A stretch of 64,000 nt of DNA. Source: Fontibacterium sp040404065 (GTDB taxonomy: Bacteria > Pseudomonadota > Alphaproteobacteria > Pelagibacterales > Pelagibacteraceae). The stretch lies in the NCBI GenBank assembly GCA_040404065.1, contig JBBAJM010000001.1; one strand, given 5' to 3'. Made by a program: the position numbers and the translations under genes. The notes under the pieces are model-generated. The model ran no database searches, had not been told where the DNA came from, and saw only the letters and a program-made list of their open reading frames with translations. This document shows positions 35,808 to 44,606 of this stretch, piece after piece. The first letter of the stretch is position 1, and each line of letters opens with the position of its first letter.

Positions 35808-36999
35808 TAATTTTATTTTTTTCTATTAGGTTAATAAAATCTTTAAAAAGATAATTGCTATCATGTGGTCCAGGAGAAGATTCCGGATGATACTGCACAG
35901 AAAATACAGGTTTCGTTTTCGATTTTATGCCTTCAACGGAAGTATCAAAAAGAGAAATATGAGTAACCTCGACATCATTAGGAATGCTATCTTTGGTAAC
36001 TTCAAAGCCATGATTTTGACTTGTGATTTCCACTTTATTATTTATTAAATTTTTAACTGGATGATTTGCGCCTCTATGCCCCTGGTGCATTCTTTTTGTT
36101 TTCGCACCTAAACTCAAAGCTAACAATTGATGCCCCAAACATATTCCAAACACAGGGGTATTTGAGGATATTATTTCTTGAATTATTTTAACCGCGTATT
36201 TTCCAGTAACATCAGGATCCCCAGGTCCATTAGATAAAAAAACACCATCTGGTTTTAAATTTAATATTTCTTTTGAAGAAGTTATTGATGGAACCACAGT
36301 TACTTTGCATCCTAATTCAGAAAAATTTCTTAAGATGTTTGTCTTAATCCCATAATCAATCGCAACAATATTGTATTTATTATTTTTTTGAATTTCATAT
36401 CCTTTAGCATTCCATAATTTGTTACCAATCCACTGATATGAAGTTTTGCATGTAACTTCTCTTGTAAGATCTATATTTTCTAAACTTGGTAATTTTTTTG
36501 TAGTTTCTAATAATTGTTTAGAATTATATTTGCCATCTTTTTCAAAAGCGATTGTTGCTTTTTTTGCACCAAATTTTCTTATTTTCAAAGTAAGTTTTCT
36601 AGTATCAACGCCGTAGATTGCCGTGATTTTATTTTTTTTTAACCACTGATCTAAATTTTCTAGAGCTCTATAATTAGAGGAATGAGATACTTCAGCACTA
36701 AATATTGCACCCTTAACCCAAGTTTTATTACCCTCTAGATCTTCATTATTTGCTCCAACATTGCCAATGTGAGGGAAAGTAAAATTGATAATCTGACCAG
36801 AGTAAGAAGGGTCAGTTAGTATTTCTTGGTAACCAGTTATTGAAGTATTAAAACATATTTCACCAGAAGAAACTCCGTGAGAACCAATTCCAAATCCATG
36901 GAACTCTTCTCCATCTTCCAGAATTAAAATAGCATTAGTATTGATAGAATCTTTTATTTTGTATTTATTTTCTAAATTAGTTTCTTTAGACAAATACAA
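35800..36999 (-). CDS. carA: Carbamoyl-phosphate synthase small subunit
   Basis: Glutaminase subunit that supplies ammonia to CarB. The 399-aa protein has the N-terminal domain from about residue 24 (AILILEDGEEFHGFGIG) and a class I glutamine amidotransferase domain. The catalytic Cys lies in FGICLGHQLLALSLG (about 293-307) and the His-Glu in QYHPESSPGPHD (about 372-383). No ATG precedes the conserved region; the likely start is TTG, giving a 20-residue N-terminal extension, so the exact start is uncertain. It leads carAB and is divergent from yqeY. Confidence 0.94.
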   Translation of the reverse strand: MYLSKETNLENKYKIKDSINTNAILILEDGEEFHGFGIGSHGVSSGEICFNTSITGYQEILTDPSYSGQIINFTFPHIGNVGANNEDLEGNKTWVKGAIFSAEVSHSSNYRALENLDQWLKKNKITAIYGVDTRKLTLKIRKFGAKKATIAFEKDGKYNSKQLLETTKKLPSLENIDLTREVTCKTSYQWIGNKLWNAKGYEIQKNNKYNIVAIDYGIKTNILRNFSELGCKVTVVPSITSSKEILNLKPDGVFLSNGPGDPDVTGKYAVKIIQEIISSNTPVFGICLGHQLLALSLGAKTKRMHQGHRGANHPVKNLINNKVEITSQNHGFEVTKDSIPNDVEVTHISLFDTSVEGIKSKTKPVFSVQYHPESSPGPHDSNYLFKDFINLIEKNKINA

Positions 37000-37045
37000 C
37001 CCATGAGTTAACAGCTTTTAAGTTATTTAAAAGTTGGCGAACACT

Positions 37046-37105
37046 ATGAAAAAGTTAATCACCAGTCAAGTTGCTAATATTTTCTTTTTAGCAGTTGGAT
37101 TATAG
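37046..37105 (+). CDS. Possible 19-codon small ORF between carA and yqeY
   Basis: An ATG-initiated frame encodes a 19-residue peptide with a basic start (MKK) and a hydrophobic end (IFFLAVGL), closed by TAG 15 nt before the yqeY ATG. It is the only notable coding potential in the 121-bp carA-yqeY gap. It could be a leader peptide or a chance frame; no ribosome-binding site is obvious. Confidence 0.2.
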   Translation: MKKLITSQVANIFFLAVGL

Positions 37106-37120
37106 AGTAATTTAAAAGTT

Positions 37121-37579
37121 ATGAATTTATTAGATAGAGTAAATGCTAAATTAAAAGAATCAGCCCTTAGGCAAGATAAAGATAAAGTTCTTACATTAAG
37201 ACTTATTGTCGCCGCATTAAAAGATAAAGAGATTGAAAAGAGAGGGACAGAAGATTCGTCGATTAAAGAGGAGGATGTTATTGCCGTTCTTAATAAAATG
37301 TTAAAGCAAAGAAGGGAATCGTTTGATATTTACAAAAAAGCTTCAAGAACTGATTTGTCCGATAAAGAGCAAAAGGAAATAGAAATTATCCAAGATTTTC
37401 TTCCTAAGCAATTGGATGATAACGAAACTAAAAAAGTTTGCGAAACCGCTGTTAAAGATTCTGGCGCAACTTCAATTAAAGACATGGGTAAAGCAATGGC
37501 AATTCTTAAATCTAAATATTCAGGTAGTATAGATTTTTCTAGAGCAGGAGCGTTACTAAAAGAAATATTAAGTAAATGA
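37121..37579 (+). CDS. GatB/YqeY domain-containing protein
   Basis: A 152-aa helical protein equivalent to the C-terminal tRNA-binding tail domain of GatB, occurring alone. Visible are LRLIVAALKDKEIEKRG (residues about 26-42), QRRESFDIYKKASRTDL (about 65-81), EIIQDFLPKQL (about 90-100) and the C-terminal DMGKAMAILKSKYSG. Stand-alone YqeY is thought to bind tRNA or act in amidotransferase-related metabolism, but its role is unsettled. It overlaps dnaG by 4 nt, taking the place rpsU holds in the gammaproteobacterial rpsU-dnaG-rpoD operon. Confidence 0.9.
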   Translation: MNLLDRVNAKLKESALRQDKDKVLTLRLIVAALKDKEIEKRGTEDSSIKEEDVIAVLNKMLKQRRESFDIYKKASRTDLSDKEQKEIEIIQDFLPKQLDDNETKKVCETAVKDSGATSIKDMGKAMAILKSKYSGSIDFSRAGALLKEILSK

Positions 37580-39336
37580 AGTTTCCAAAAGAGTATTTAG
37601 AAGAAATTAAACAAAGGGTAAAAGTATCCGATGTTGTAGGTGTTTCGGTTCAATTAAAGAGAAGAGGTAGAGAATTTGTTGGTCTTTCTCCGTTTACAAA
37701 GGAAAAAACACCTTCGTTTACCATTAATGATGAAAAAGGTTTTTATCATTGCTTTAGTTCCGGAGAGCATGGAAACATTTTTGATTTTTTAGTTAAAATA
37801 GAAAAATTAAATTTCGGCGATGCAGTTAGAAAATTGGCAGCAAAAGCGGGAATGCCAGTGTTTAAATTCACCAAAGAAAGCGTTGAAGTTGAGAATAAAA
37901 GAAAAAAATACGATGAAGTATTAACGCTTGCTTTACAACAATATCAGAAGAATCTTTCTGAGAATGAAACTATTAAAAAATATACTTTTAATCGAGGCCT
38001 GACAGCAGAAATAATATCTACATTTAAAATAGGATATTCAGGAGAATATGGTTTGAATACTTCTTTGTTTGGAAATTTTAATCAAAAAGAACTTATTGAT
38101 AGTGGAATTTTTTTTCTTGATGAAAAAAATAAAAAACTTATAGATCGATTCAGGAATAGATTAATGTTTCCAATTTTTGATTATAGTAATAAGATTATTG
38201 GATTTGGGGGTAGGGCTTTAAGTCAGAACTATTTAGCAAAATATATTAATTCTCCAGAGACTGATTTTTTTAAAAAAGGTTTTAATTTATATAATTTAAA
38301 CAATGCAAAAAATGAAAATAAGCAGAGCAGCATAATATTTGCTGTTGAAGGATATATGGACGCCATTAGTCTTTATCAGAGTGGTTTTAAAAATGTAGTT
38401 GCAACACTCGGTACCGCCATGACGGATTCACATTTAGGTTTGTTGTGGCGCTATTTTAACGATCCAGTCGTTTGTTTTGATGGCGATAGAAGCGGACAGA
38501 ATGCTGCACAAAAAATTTCTGAGAAGTTAATTGTTCATATGAAACCAAATTACTCTTTATCATTTTTAATTTTACCAAATGGTTTTGACCCAGACTCTTT
38601 TGTGAGAAAAAATGGAAAGAATAATTTTGAAGCCTTGCTGGATCAAAAAATTGATATAGGCAATTTCATTTTCGAAAATAATTTGAAAGATTTAAAGTCT
38701 CAACAACCAGAGGAACGAGCTGGTTTTGAGAAAAAGTTAATGGAGTTATGCTCTTCAATTCAAGACGTTACTGTAAAAAAATATTATATTAGTTTTTTTA
38801 AGAATAGAATTTTTGAACAATTTTCGAATAGAAAAGTTACAAATCATAAACCTCTAAACAAAACTAAAGAACTTACTAGAAAAATTACAAGATATTCATC
38901 TTTTGAACTTAAAGAATTTTCTCTTATGTATTTATTTTTAAATAATCCTCAGATCTTAAAAGAAAGAATTGAAAAGTTATCTTTAATTAATTTTAATAAT
39001 AAAAATTTAGAAGAATTAAAGAAAGCTTTAATAAAAATATTTAATAACATTGAGACTTTTAACGAATTTAATTTAGCAAAACATTTGGAACAGAATAATT
39101 TTGGTCAAATTATTAAAGATATTGAAGAATTTTCCTCAGTAAAAGAAATTTCAGAGAATTTAAGCGAAGAAAAGTTTGATGGTTTTTTAATAGATTTGAT
39201 AGAGCAGGTGAATAATTTGAAGCTTGAAAGTAAATTAAAAGATGCCGAAGAATCGTTATCTAAAAATATGAACGAAGCTCAATATAATGAACTTTTATCA
39301 TTAAAAGATCAGATTGGTGCATCAAAAAAAGTCTAG
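37576..39336 (+). CDS. dnaG: DNA primase DnaG with degenerate zinc ribbon
   Basis: Synthesises RNA primers at the replication fork. The 586-aa protein has an N-terminal CHC2-type segment, a TOPRIM catalytic core (FAVEGYMDAISLYQSGFKN, residues about 255-273; CFDGDRSGQNAAQK, about 299-312) and a divergent C-terminal helicase-interaction region. In the zinc ribbon the usual Cys-x2-His reads S38-P-F-T41 and the usual Cys-x2-Cys reads C59-F-S-S62, so only one of four ligands remains. The loss may be shared with other alphaproteobacterial primases. It lies between yqeY and rpoD. Confidence 0.95.
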   Translation: MKFPKEYLEEIKQRVKVSDVVGVSVQLKRRGREFVGLSPFTKEKTPSFTINDEKGFYHCFSSGEHGNIFDFLVKIEKLNFGDAVRKLAAKAGMPVFKFTKESVEVENKRKKYDEVLTLALQQYQKNLSENETIKKYTFNRGLTAEIISTFKIGYSGEYGLNTSLFGNFNQKELIDSGIFFLDEKNKKLIDRFRNRLMFPIFDYSNKIIGFGGRALSQNYLAKYINSPETDFFKKGFNLYNLNNAKNENKQSSIIFAVEGYMDAISLYQSGFKNVVATLGTAMTDSHLGLLWRYFNDPVVCFDGDRSGQNAAQKISEKLIVHMKPNYSLSFLILPNGFDPDSFVRKNGKNNFEALLDQKIDIGNFIFENNLKDLKSQQPEERAGFEKKLMELCSSIQDVTVKKYYISFFKNRIFEQFSNRKVTNHKPLNKTKELTRKITRYSSFELKEFSLMYLFLNNPQILKERIEKLSLINFNNKNLEELKKALIKIFNNIETFNEFNLAKHLEQNNFGQIIKDIEEFSSVKEISENLSEEKFDGFLIDLIEQVNNLKLESKLKDAEESLSKNMNEAQYNELLSLKDQIGASKKV

Positions 39337-39389
39337 TAATTTTACGTCGTAGTAAATATATATACCTCTTCAATAAACAGATAATTAAA

Positions 39390-41270
39390 GTGAAAGCAGA
39401 AAAGCTTATTTCTAAATCATTTGAGAAACTACTCGAGCGCGGCAAAGCCCGAGGTTTTATTACCCATGAAGAATTAAAAAAATCTTTAGGAAAAAGAAAT
39501 AGTACTCCAGAAAGTTTAGAAAAAGCAGTTTTAAATATTTTTGATAATTTAATAACGCTTGTAAAACAAAAATCTGATTTCAAAGTTAAAACTAAAGAAG
39601 AGGCCCCAAAAGCAGAAAAGACTTCTGAAAGAAGTGATGACCCAATTAGAATGTATCTTAGAGAGATGGGTGGCGTTGAGCTTCTATCTAGAGAAGGTGA
39701 AATTGCGATCGCAAAAAGAATTGAGTCAGGCAAATATGTAATGGTTTCTGCTTTAGCAGAAAGCCCATTAATGGCTAAAAAAATATTTGAATGGAAAGAT
39801 AAATTAAACGCAAATGAAATGCTTGTTCGAGATATTATTGATCTTGATAGTAATTATTTAGAGGATGAGAATTTTACTAAAGCTTTAGCTACCAAAACTG
39901 CAGAAAAAGAAGAGAAAGCAGTTAAGGAACCTAAGTCAAAAAAAGATAAAGTAGAAGATCCAGACAATAAGACAGTAGAGGCAATCGAAGAAGACAATGA
40001 TGAATATAATATCTCTTTAGCTGCATTAGAGATTGAGCTTAAGCCAAAAATTTTAAAGACTTTTGAAAAACTTGCTAAAAGTTATAAAAAATTAATTGCA
40101 TATCAAAAAGAAAAATTAGAAACGGTTCTTGCAAGATCAAAATTTAGTCCAAGCAAAGAAAAGAATTATAAGACAATTAAAGAAGAAATTAGCCAAGATA
40201 TTTTGCAACTGCAATTAAATCCTGTAACCCAAGAAGAACTAGTTCAACTTAATTACGTTGAAAATAAGAAATTAATTAATTTTGACGGAGAGCTTTTAAG
40301 ACTTTCATCTAAACATGGAATTCCTAGAGAAGAATTTATTAAATTTTATGTTGGCAATGAAATTAATCCTAATTTTGAAAGTTTCTTAGGCGAAAATAAA
40401 AAATGGCACAATTTTTTTACTAAAGAGAAAAAAGAATATGAGAATATTAAAAGTAAATTAATTCAAATTAGCAAAGACATAGGTTTACCTGTTTCAGATT
40501 TCAAAATTTTAGTTAATAAAATTAAAAAAGGTGAAAGAGAATCTCGAATTGCTAAAAAAGAGATGATTGAAGCCAATCTGAGATTAGTTATATCGATAGC
40601 TAAAAAATATACCAACAGAGGATTGCAGTTCTTAGATTTAATTCAAGAAGGAAACATCGGCCTTATGAAAGCCGTTGATAAATTTGAATATAGAAGGGGT
40701 TATAAATTTTCTACCTATGCAACTTGGTGGATTAGACAAGCCATCACAAGATCTATTGCCGACCAAGCGAGAACTATCAGAATTCCAGTGCACATGATTG
40801 AAACTATTAACAAAATTGTAAGAACTTCTAGACAGATGTTGAGTGAATTTGGAAGAGAACCAACACCAGAAGAACTTTCAAAAAAATTAGCTATGCCTTT
40901 AGATAAGGTTAGAAAAGTATTGAAAATTGCTAAAGAACCCGTGTCTTTAGAAACACCAGTAGGAGATGAGGAGGACAGTAATTTGGGAGATTTTATCGAA
41001 GATAAAAATGCATTAATCCCAGTAGATGCTGCCATTCAAAGCGGACTTAGAAATACAACAACAAAAATTTTAGCTACATTAACTCCTAGAGAAGAGAGAG
41101 TTTTAAGAATGCGTTTTGGTATTGGAATGAATACCGATCACACGTTAGAAGAAGTTGGACAGCAATTTTCGGTAACTCGTGAAAGAATAAGACAAATAGA
41201 AGCTAAAGCTTTAAGAAAGCTAAAACATCCTAGTCGATCTAGACAATTAAAAAGCTTTTTTGATAGTTAG
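39390..41270 (+). CDS. rpoD: RNA polymerase primary sigma factor RpoD (sigma-70)
   Basis: Housekeeping sigma factor of 626 aa. Region 1.2 begins with SDDPIRMYLREMGGVELLSREGE (about residues 77-99), followed by a long acidic/Lys-rich non-conserved region (about 150-250). Region 2 reads LVISIAKKYTNRGLQFLDLIQEGNIGLMKAVDKFEYRRGYKFSTYATWWIRQAI, region 3 carries the RTIRIPVHMIE segment, and region 4 has TPREERVLRMRFGIG with the HTH SVTRERIRQIEAKAL. The start is GTG, with a 53-bp gap after dnaG. A tRNA gene follows after 45 bp. Confidence 0.97.
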   Translation: MKAEKLISKSFEKLLERGKARGFITHEELKKSLGKRNSTPESLEKAVLNIFDNLITLVKQKSDFKVKTKEEAPKAEKTSERSDDPIRMYLREMGGVELLSREGEIAIAKRIESGKYVMVSALAESPLMAKKIFEWKDKLNANEMLVRDIIDLDSNYLEDENFTKALATKTAEKEEKAVKEPKSKKDKVEDPDNKTVEAIEEDNDEYNISLAALEIELKPKILKTFEKLAKSYKKLIAYQKEKLETVLARSKFSPSKEKNYKTIKEEISQDILQLQLNPVTQEELVQLNYVENKKLINFDGELLRLSSKHGIPREEFIKFYVGNEINPNFESFLGENKKWHNFFTKEKKEYENIKSKLIQISKDIGLPVSDFKILVNKIKKGERESRIAKKEMIEANLRLVISIAKKYTNRGLQFLDLIQEGNIGLMKAVDKFEYRRGYKFSTYATWWIRQAITRSIADQARTIRIPVHMIETINKIVRTSRQMLSEFGREPTPEELSKKLAMPLDKVRKVLKIAKEPVSLETPVGDEEDSNLGDFIEDKNALIPVDAAIQSGLRNTTTKILATLTPREERVLRMRFGIGMNTDHTLEEVGQQFSVTRERIRQIEAKALRKLKHPSRSRQLKSFFDS

Positions 41271-41315
41271 AATTTAGTTAATAAACTATATTTTTAGTAT
41301 TATAACTTTTAAAAA

Positions 41316-41392
41316 GGGCCTGTAGCTCAGCTGGTTAGAGCCCCCCGCTCATAACGGGGTTGTCCGGGGTTCAAATCCCTGCGGGCCCACCA
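41316..41392 (+). tRNA. tRNA with anticodon CAT (Ile2 or elongator Met)
   Basis: Acceptor GGGCCTG pairs with CGGGCCC (one T-G pair), and the D arm is GCTC/GAGC. The anticodon stem CCCCG/CGGGG carries loop CTCATAA (anticodon CAT), and the T arm has TTCAAAT. The CCA is encoded (41390-41392). The GGGCC acceptor suggests tRNA-Ile2, whose C34 would be converted to lysidine by TilS, but elongator tRNA-Met cannot be excluded by eye. It is not initiator-like, because the anticodon stem lacks the full three G-C pairs in initiator arrangement and the 1-72 pair is G-C. It ends 2 nt before the desaturase stop codon. Confidence 0.92.
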
Positions 41393-41394
41393 AA

Positions 41395-42324
41395 TTAATT
41401 TATCTTTTGTTTATTAGCAGGATCTAAAAAGCCAAGAGGGTGTCCGTAACCAATAACGTGAACACCTTCTTCTTTTTGTTGTTGCTGAATTTTTTTGTGA
41501 AACTCTTTCATTTTTGTCCAGTGAATTCTAGGACGGTAATGATGCTCAGCGTGATAACCATTATTAAACCAAACAAGATTATATAACCAACTATAAGAAC
41601 TTACACCCCATGCAATGGGTTTGTTAGGATTGCCATTAAAATGTTCGTAATAGCCATTTAGGTAAGACAGACAATGTCCAATATAATAAAAAGGCACCAA
41701 ACAAAGTGTTGCTTTCCAGTTTATGAATAAACCTGCAATTACAAAAAGTACTGAAGTAAAGATTTCAAAAACACCAAAGTTAGCAGAGCCAACATTTTTC
41801 TTTGCTATTTCTTTATAAATTTCTGGAATGTTATCTCTGAAATATCCTTTTAAACAGTAAGACCAAACATTTTCAGGTTTTGCATCTTTTCCATGTTTGT
41901 ATATAGAAATCCAATCATGAGTATTTCCATCTTTATCCGGAAGGTCGCTGTTGCCCAAGTGATGTTTATTATGAGTTATTTCATAAAATGTTTGAGAGAA
42001 AACCATTGTTAGCGACAAAATTAAACTAAAAATTTTATTTAAGATTTCTGATTTAAAATAGGTGTTGTGAATAAAATTATGAGATATTCCATTAATATTC
42101 CAAGAAATGCTAATCGCATAAATTGATGCTAGTAAAATAAATAGCGGCAAAGACAAATTGTCAAAAAAGACAATAAGACCCACAAGATAAAAAAGATGAA
42201 AAATTCCAAGTATTACTGGAATAGAATCCCAATAAGTATAAGCAAAAATCCATTTAGGCTTTTCTGATTCACTAAAATTAAATTTTTGAATGTTTTCTGG
42301 AGTGTTGTTTGTAGTTTCGTTCAT
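41395..42324 (-). CDS. Membrane fatty acid desaturase/hydroxylase family protein
   Basis: Last gene of the eight-gene operon; 309 aa with hydrophobic helices (about 35-55, 58-80, 95-115, 185-225). All three histidine boxes of membrane di-iron desaturases are intact: H82-x3-H86 (SHNFIHN), H118-x2-H121-H122 (THNKHH) and H258-x2-H261-H262 (YHAEHH, with H268). Such enzymes desaturate or hydroxylate acyl chains or related lipids, so the operon product may carry or act on a lipid chain. The start overlaps the upstream SMR gene stop by 4 nt. Substrate and regiochemistry are unknown. Confidence 0.85.
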   Translation of the reverse strand: MNETTNNTPENIQKFNFSESEKPKWIFAYTYWDSIPVILGIFHLFYLVGLIVFFDNLSLPLFILLASIYAISISWNINGISHNFIHNTYFKSEILNKIFSLILSLTMVFSQTFYEITHNKHHLGNSDLPDKDGNTHDWISIYKHGKDAKPENVWSYCLKGYFRDNIPEIYKEIAKKNVGSANFGVFEIFTSVLFVIAGLFINWKATLCLVPFYYIGHCLSYLNGYYEHFNGNPNKPIAWGVSSYSWLYNLVWFNNGYHAEHHYRPRIHWTKMKEFHKKIQQQQKEEGVHVIGYGHPLGFLDPANKQKIN

Positions 42325-42692
42325 TGTTTTAGTTTATCATTTTTACTCAATAAATAAATACCGAATAACAAAAATAAAGTTCCCACATAATGTTGTGGAG
42401 TGATAGGTTCATCAAAAATTAGCCAACTAGCGACAAGTACTGCGACAAAAGATACGCTGGTTAGAGGAAAAGCGATGCTAATCTTGGTATTTTTAAGAAC
42501 TAAAATCCAGCAAAAAAAACCAGCTATATCAAACCCAATGGATGACCAAAACCAAAGAGAATGAGACATTTCTGTGAGCCAAATAGTCCCCAAAGTTTTT
42601 TGATCAAGAGACAAAGAAGTGAGTTTCATGCATATTTGCCCCAGCGTTGTAAAAATTGGAATGCCAGCCCATAATAAAGCAGTTTTAATCAT
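42321..42692 (-). CDS. Small four-helix DMT/SMR-type membrane protein (second of pair)
   Basis: A 123-aa protein with four predicted membrane helices (about 3-22, 46-66, 72-92, 98-116). The pattern IAFPLTSVSFVAVLVASWLIFDEPITPQHYVGTLFLLFGI is like EmrE/SMR transporters and the ArnE/ArnF flippase subunits. The EmrE-style Glu of helix 1 is not evident, although polar residues are present. With the other SMR-type protein of the operon it may form an antiparallel heterodimer moving an amine or lipid-linked product. It overlaps the FemAB-like gene by 8 nt upstream. Confidence 0.75.
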   Translation of the reverse strand: MIKTALLWAGIPIFTTLGQICMKLTSLSLDQKTLGTIWLTEMSHSLWFWSSIGFDIAGFFCWILVLKNTKISIAFPLTSVSFVAVLVASWLIFDEPITPQHYVGTLFLLFGIYLLSKNDKLKQ

Positions 42693-43812
42693 GAGAGCGC
42701 ACCTTTACTTCTAGTATTGGCCTAATCCATTTAAGAATTTTATAAACCCAAGAAGTCTGATGTTTAAAATAAATATAATTAGGAAGTAATTTACTACCTA
42801 AACTAAGTTTAGTCTCGTAAGCAGCCTGTCCCGTTTGATAAATTTTAATATTATGATTAATGCAATATTTAATCTGCTCTATCCAGCTTATAAAATATAA
42901 ATTATATTTTCTTCCTACCTTATCTTTTGTACAAAGAAATTTATCAATTAAAGTATTTTGGTCACTTAACGAAAGATTAAAACCAATAATTTTTCCTTCT
43001 GCAGAATATATAGAAAAGATAGCTTTATTATTCATATATTTTAAAATTCCTTTAAAAAAATCTTCAGTCAATTCCCCAAATTGCAAGTCGCTTCTATTTT
43101 TAGTTTCATAATAAAAATTCATAATATTTTTTAAATCTTCCAAATTTTTAGCTATATCAATTGTAATTAAATTTTTTTTTAATTTACGTCGTAAATTTTT
43201 TCTATTATTGTAGCTTAAGGTACTAAGGTAATCATCAAAATTTTTAAATTTGATTTCATTAATAGCAGTCGGCAAGCCATTCATTGAAGTAAAGTTTAAA
43301 GATTGCATAATATCGTGCCATAAGTAATTTTCAATTTTTGGTACATCTTTTATACCAAGTAAGAGAATTTTTTTTTGACTGGCGTATTTTTCAAAAGCAT
43401 CTAAGATTATTTTTAGAAATTTTTTTTTATCCTCGTCTGAAATGCCAGGATAAAAACCTAAATAATTAATTTCAGTTTCCACAGAACCAATGCATGCAAG
43501 CTTAAGGCTTAAGAAATTTGGAAATATTTTTTTTATAGCTAATAATATTTTTTTGAATACACCTTGGACTGTGCTATCCAAGCTATAGTCAGTAGTGAAA
43601 GCGCTAGTGGCCGCTAGTATTTTCTCTTGTTCGATGACAGCAATATAAAAGAAATTAAATCCTTTGATATTGGCTTTTTCAGTCGCAAGCAAATAATCGT
43701 AATCTTCAATTGTTTTTTTAAAACAATTGTTCCAATCTATTTTGTTAAAATCCTCTATTGAATTTTTAATTACAACTACTGGCACTAATTTAATATTTAT
43801 TAAAAAAATCAA
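42685..43812 (-). CDS. FemAB/GNAT-like acyltransferase
   Basis: A 375-aa cytoplasmic protein with a GNAT/FemAB-type fold signature. A basic NRKNLRRKLKK stretch (about 202-212) is followed by a C-terminal half with IIGFNLSLSDQNTLIDKFLCT and IKIYQTGQAAYETKLSLGSKLLPN, as in DUF482/peptidogalycan-type transferases. Relatives use acyl-CoA or aminoacyl donors to modify amines, sugars or lipids. The ATG lies inside the hydrolase gene; a GTG at 43785 would start just after that gene and is a fair alternative. The acceptor is unknown. Confidence 0.7.
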   Translation of the reverse strand: MIFLINIKLVPVVVIKNSIEDFNKIDWNNCFKKTIEDYDYLLATEKANIKGFNFFYIAVIEQEKILAATSAFTTDYSLDSTVQGVFKKILLAIKKIFPNFLSLKLACIGSVETEINYLGFYPGISDEDKKKFLKIILDAFEKYASQKKILLLGIKDVPKIENYLWHDIMQSLNFTSMNGLPTAINEIKFKNFDDYLSTLSYNNRKNLRRKLKKNLITIDIAKNLEDLKNIMNFYYETKNRSDLQFGELTEDFFKGILKYMNNKAIFSIYSAEGKIIGFNLSLSDQNTLIDKFLCTKDKVGRKYNLYFISWIEQIKYCINHNIKIYQTGQAAYETKLSLGSKLLPNYIYFKHQTSWVYKILKWIRPILEVKVRSHD

Positions 43813-44602
43813 TTGTCATTTGTGCAACTTTACCACGTTCTTTATCTATGTGAATCATATGATAACTATCTTCTAATAAGTGAATTTCTTTAGGAGCTTT
43901 AATTTTTTTAAATATGAATTCAGAATTTCGGTAATGGCTTAAATCGTCATTTCTTGCATGTAAAAGCAATGTTGGAGCTTTAATTCTTTCATATTTTTTC
44001 TCCATTTCAGCATTTAAGGCGTACATTTCTCTTAACATTAAATATGGAAATTTTTCATAAGTGTCTTTTAGAACATCAGATCTTAAGATTATTTTACGTA
44101 AACGATCATCCTTGATTCCATATGGAAATTTTTCTTTAAAACTCATGTATCTTAAAGGAGGCAATTGTCCAAAGTAGGGAAGAATAAAAGACAAAAAAGA
44201 ATATCTGGGAACATTCCAACCGTCATATCTTATTGCAGCAGAATAAATAGCAGCGCCATCAACCATTTTTCCATGATCCGCAGCAAGATTTAAACCAAGC
44301 ATACCGCCAACGCAAATTCCAGCCACATAAACTTTTTTAAATTTTTTACGTAGAGCTAAAAATGTTTTATCAACTGTTGCATACCAATCTTCCCATGTTG
44401 TTTTTAATAACTCTTCTTTGCCTTTTGCGTGACCTTCAAGTAGCGGACATACAACGGTAAATCCATTTTTATGCAATGATTTTCCTAAAAATTTCATTTC
44501 CAGAGGAACGCCTGTCAGACCATGAACCAGCAAGACTACTTTATTATTTTTTCCTTTATAATAAAAACCTTTTTTAGTTATTATATTTTCCAAATCGTTC
44601 AT
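43790..44602 (-). CDS. Alpha/beta-fold hydrolase or acyltransferase with cysteine nucleophile
   Basis: A 270-aa protein of the monoacylglycerol-lipase/carboxylesterase type. The oxyanion region is VVLLVHGLTGVP (about 22-33). The nucleophile elbow reads G95-I-C97-V-G99-G100, where serine is usual; the codon at 44312-44314 is TGC. The acid is probably D219 or D220 in HARNDD and the base H248 in DSYHMIH. A G-x-C-x-G-G elbow is known from PHA synthases and favours acyl transfer over hydrolysis, though dienelactone hydrolases also use Cys. It is 4 bp after the first SMR gene. Confidence 0.8.
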   Translation of the reverse strand: MNDLENIITKKGFYYKGKNNKVVLLVHGLTGVPLEMKFLGKSLHKNGFTVVCPLLEGHAKGKEELLKTTWEDWYATVDKTFLALRKKFKKVYVAGICVGGMLGLNLAADHGKMVDGAAIYSAAIRYDGWNVPRYSFLSFILPYFGQLPPLRYMSFKEKFPYGIKDDRLRKIILRSDVLKDTYEKFPYLMLREMYALNAEMEKKYERIKAPTLLLHARNDDLSHYRNSEFIFKKIKAPKEIHLLEDSYHMIHIDKERGKVAQMTIDFFNKY

Positions 44603-44606
44603 TTAA

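Noticed and set aside
39260..39733. 157-residue minus-strand open frame over the dnaG-rpoD junction
   Set aside because: Covers the end of dnaG and the start of rpoD, both well supported; no recognisable domain.
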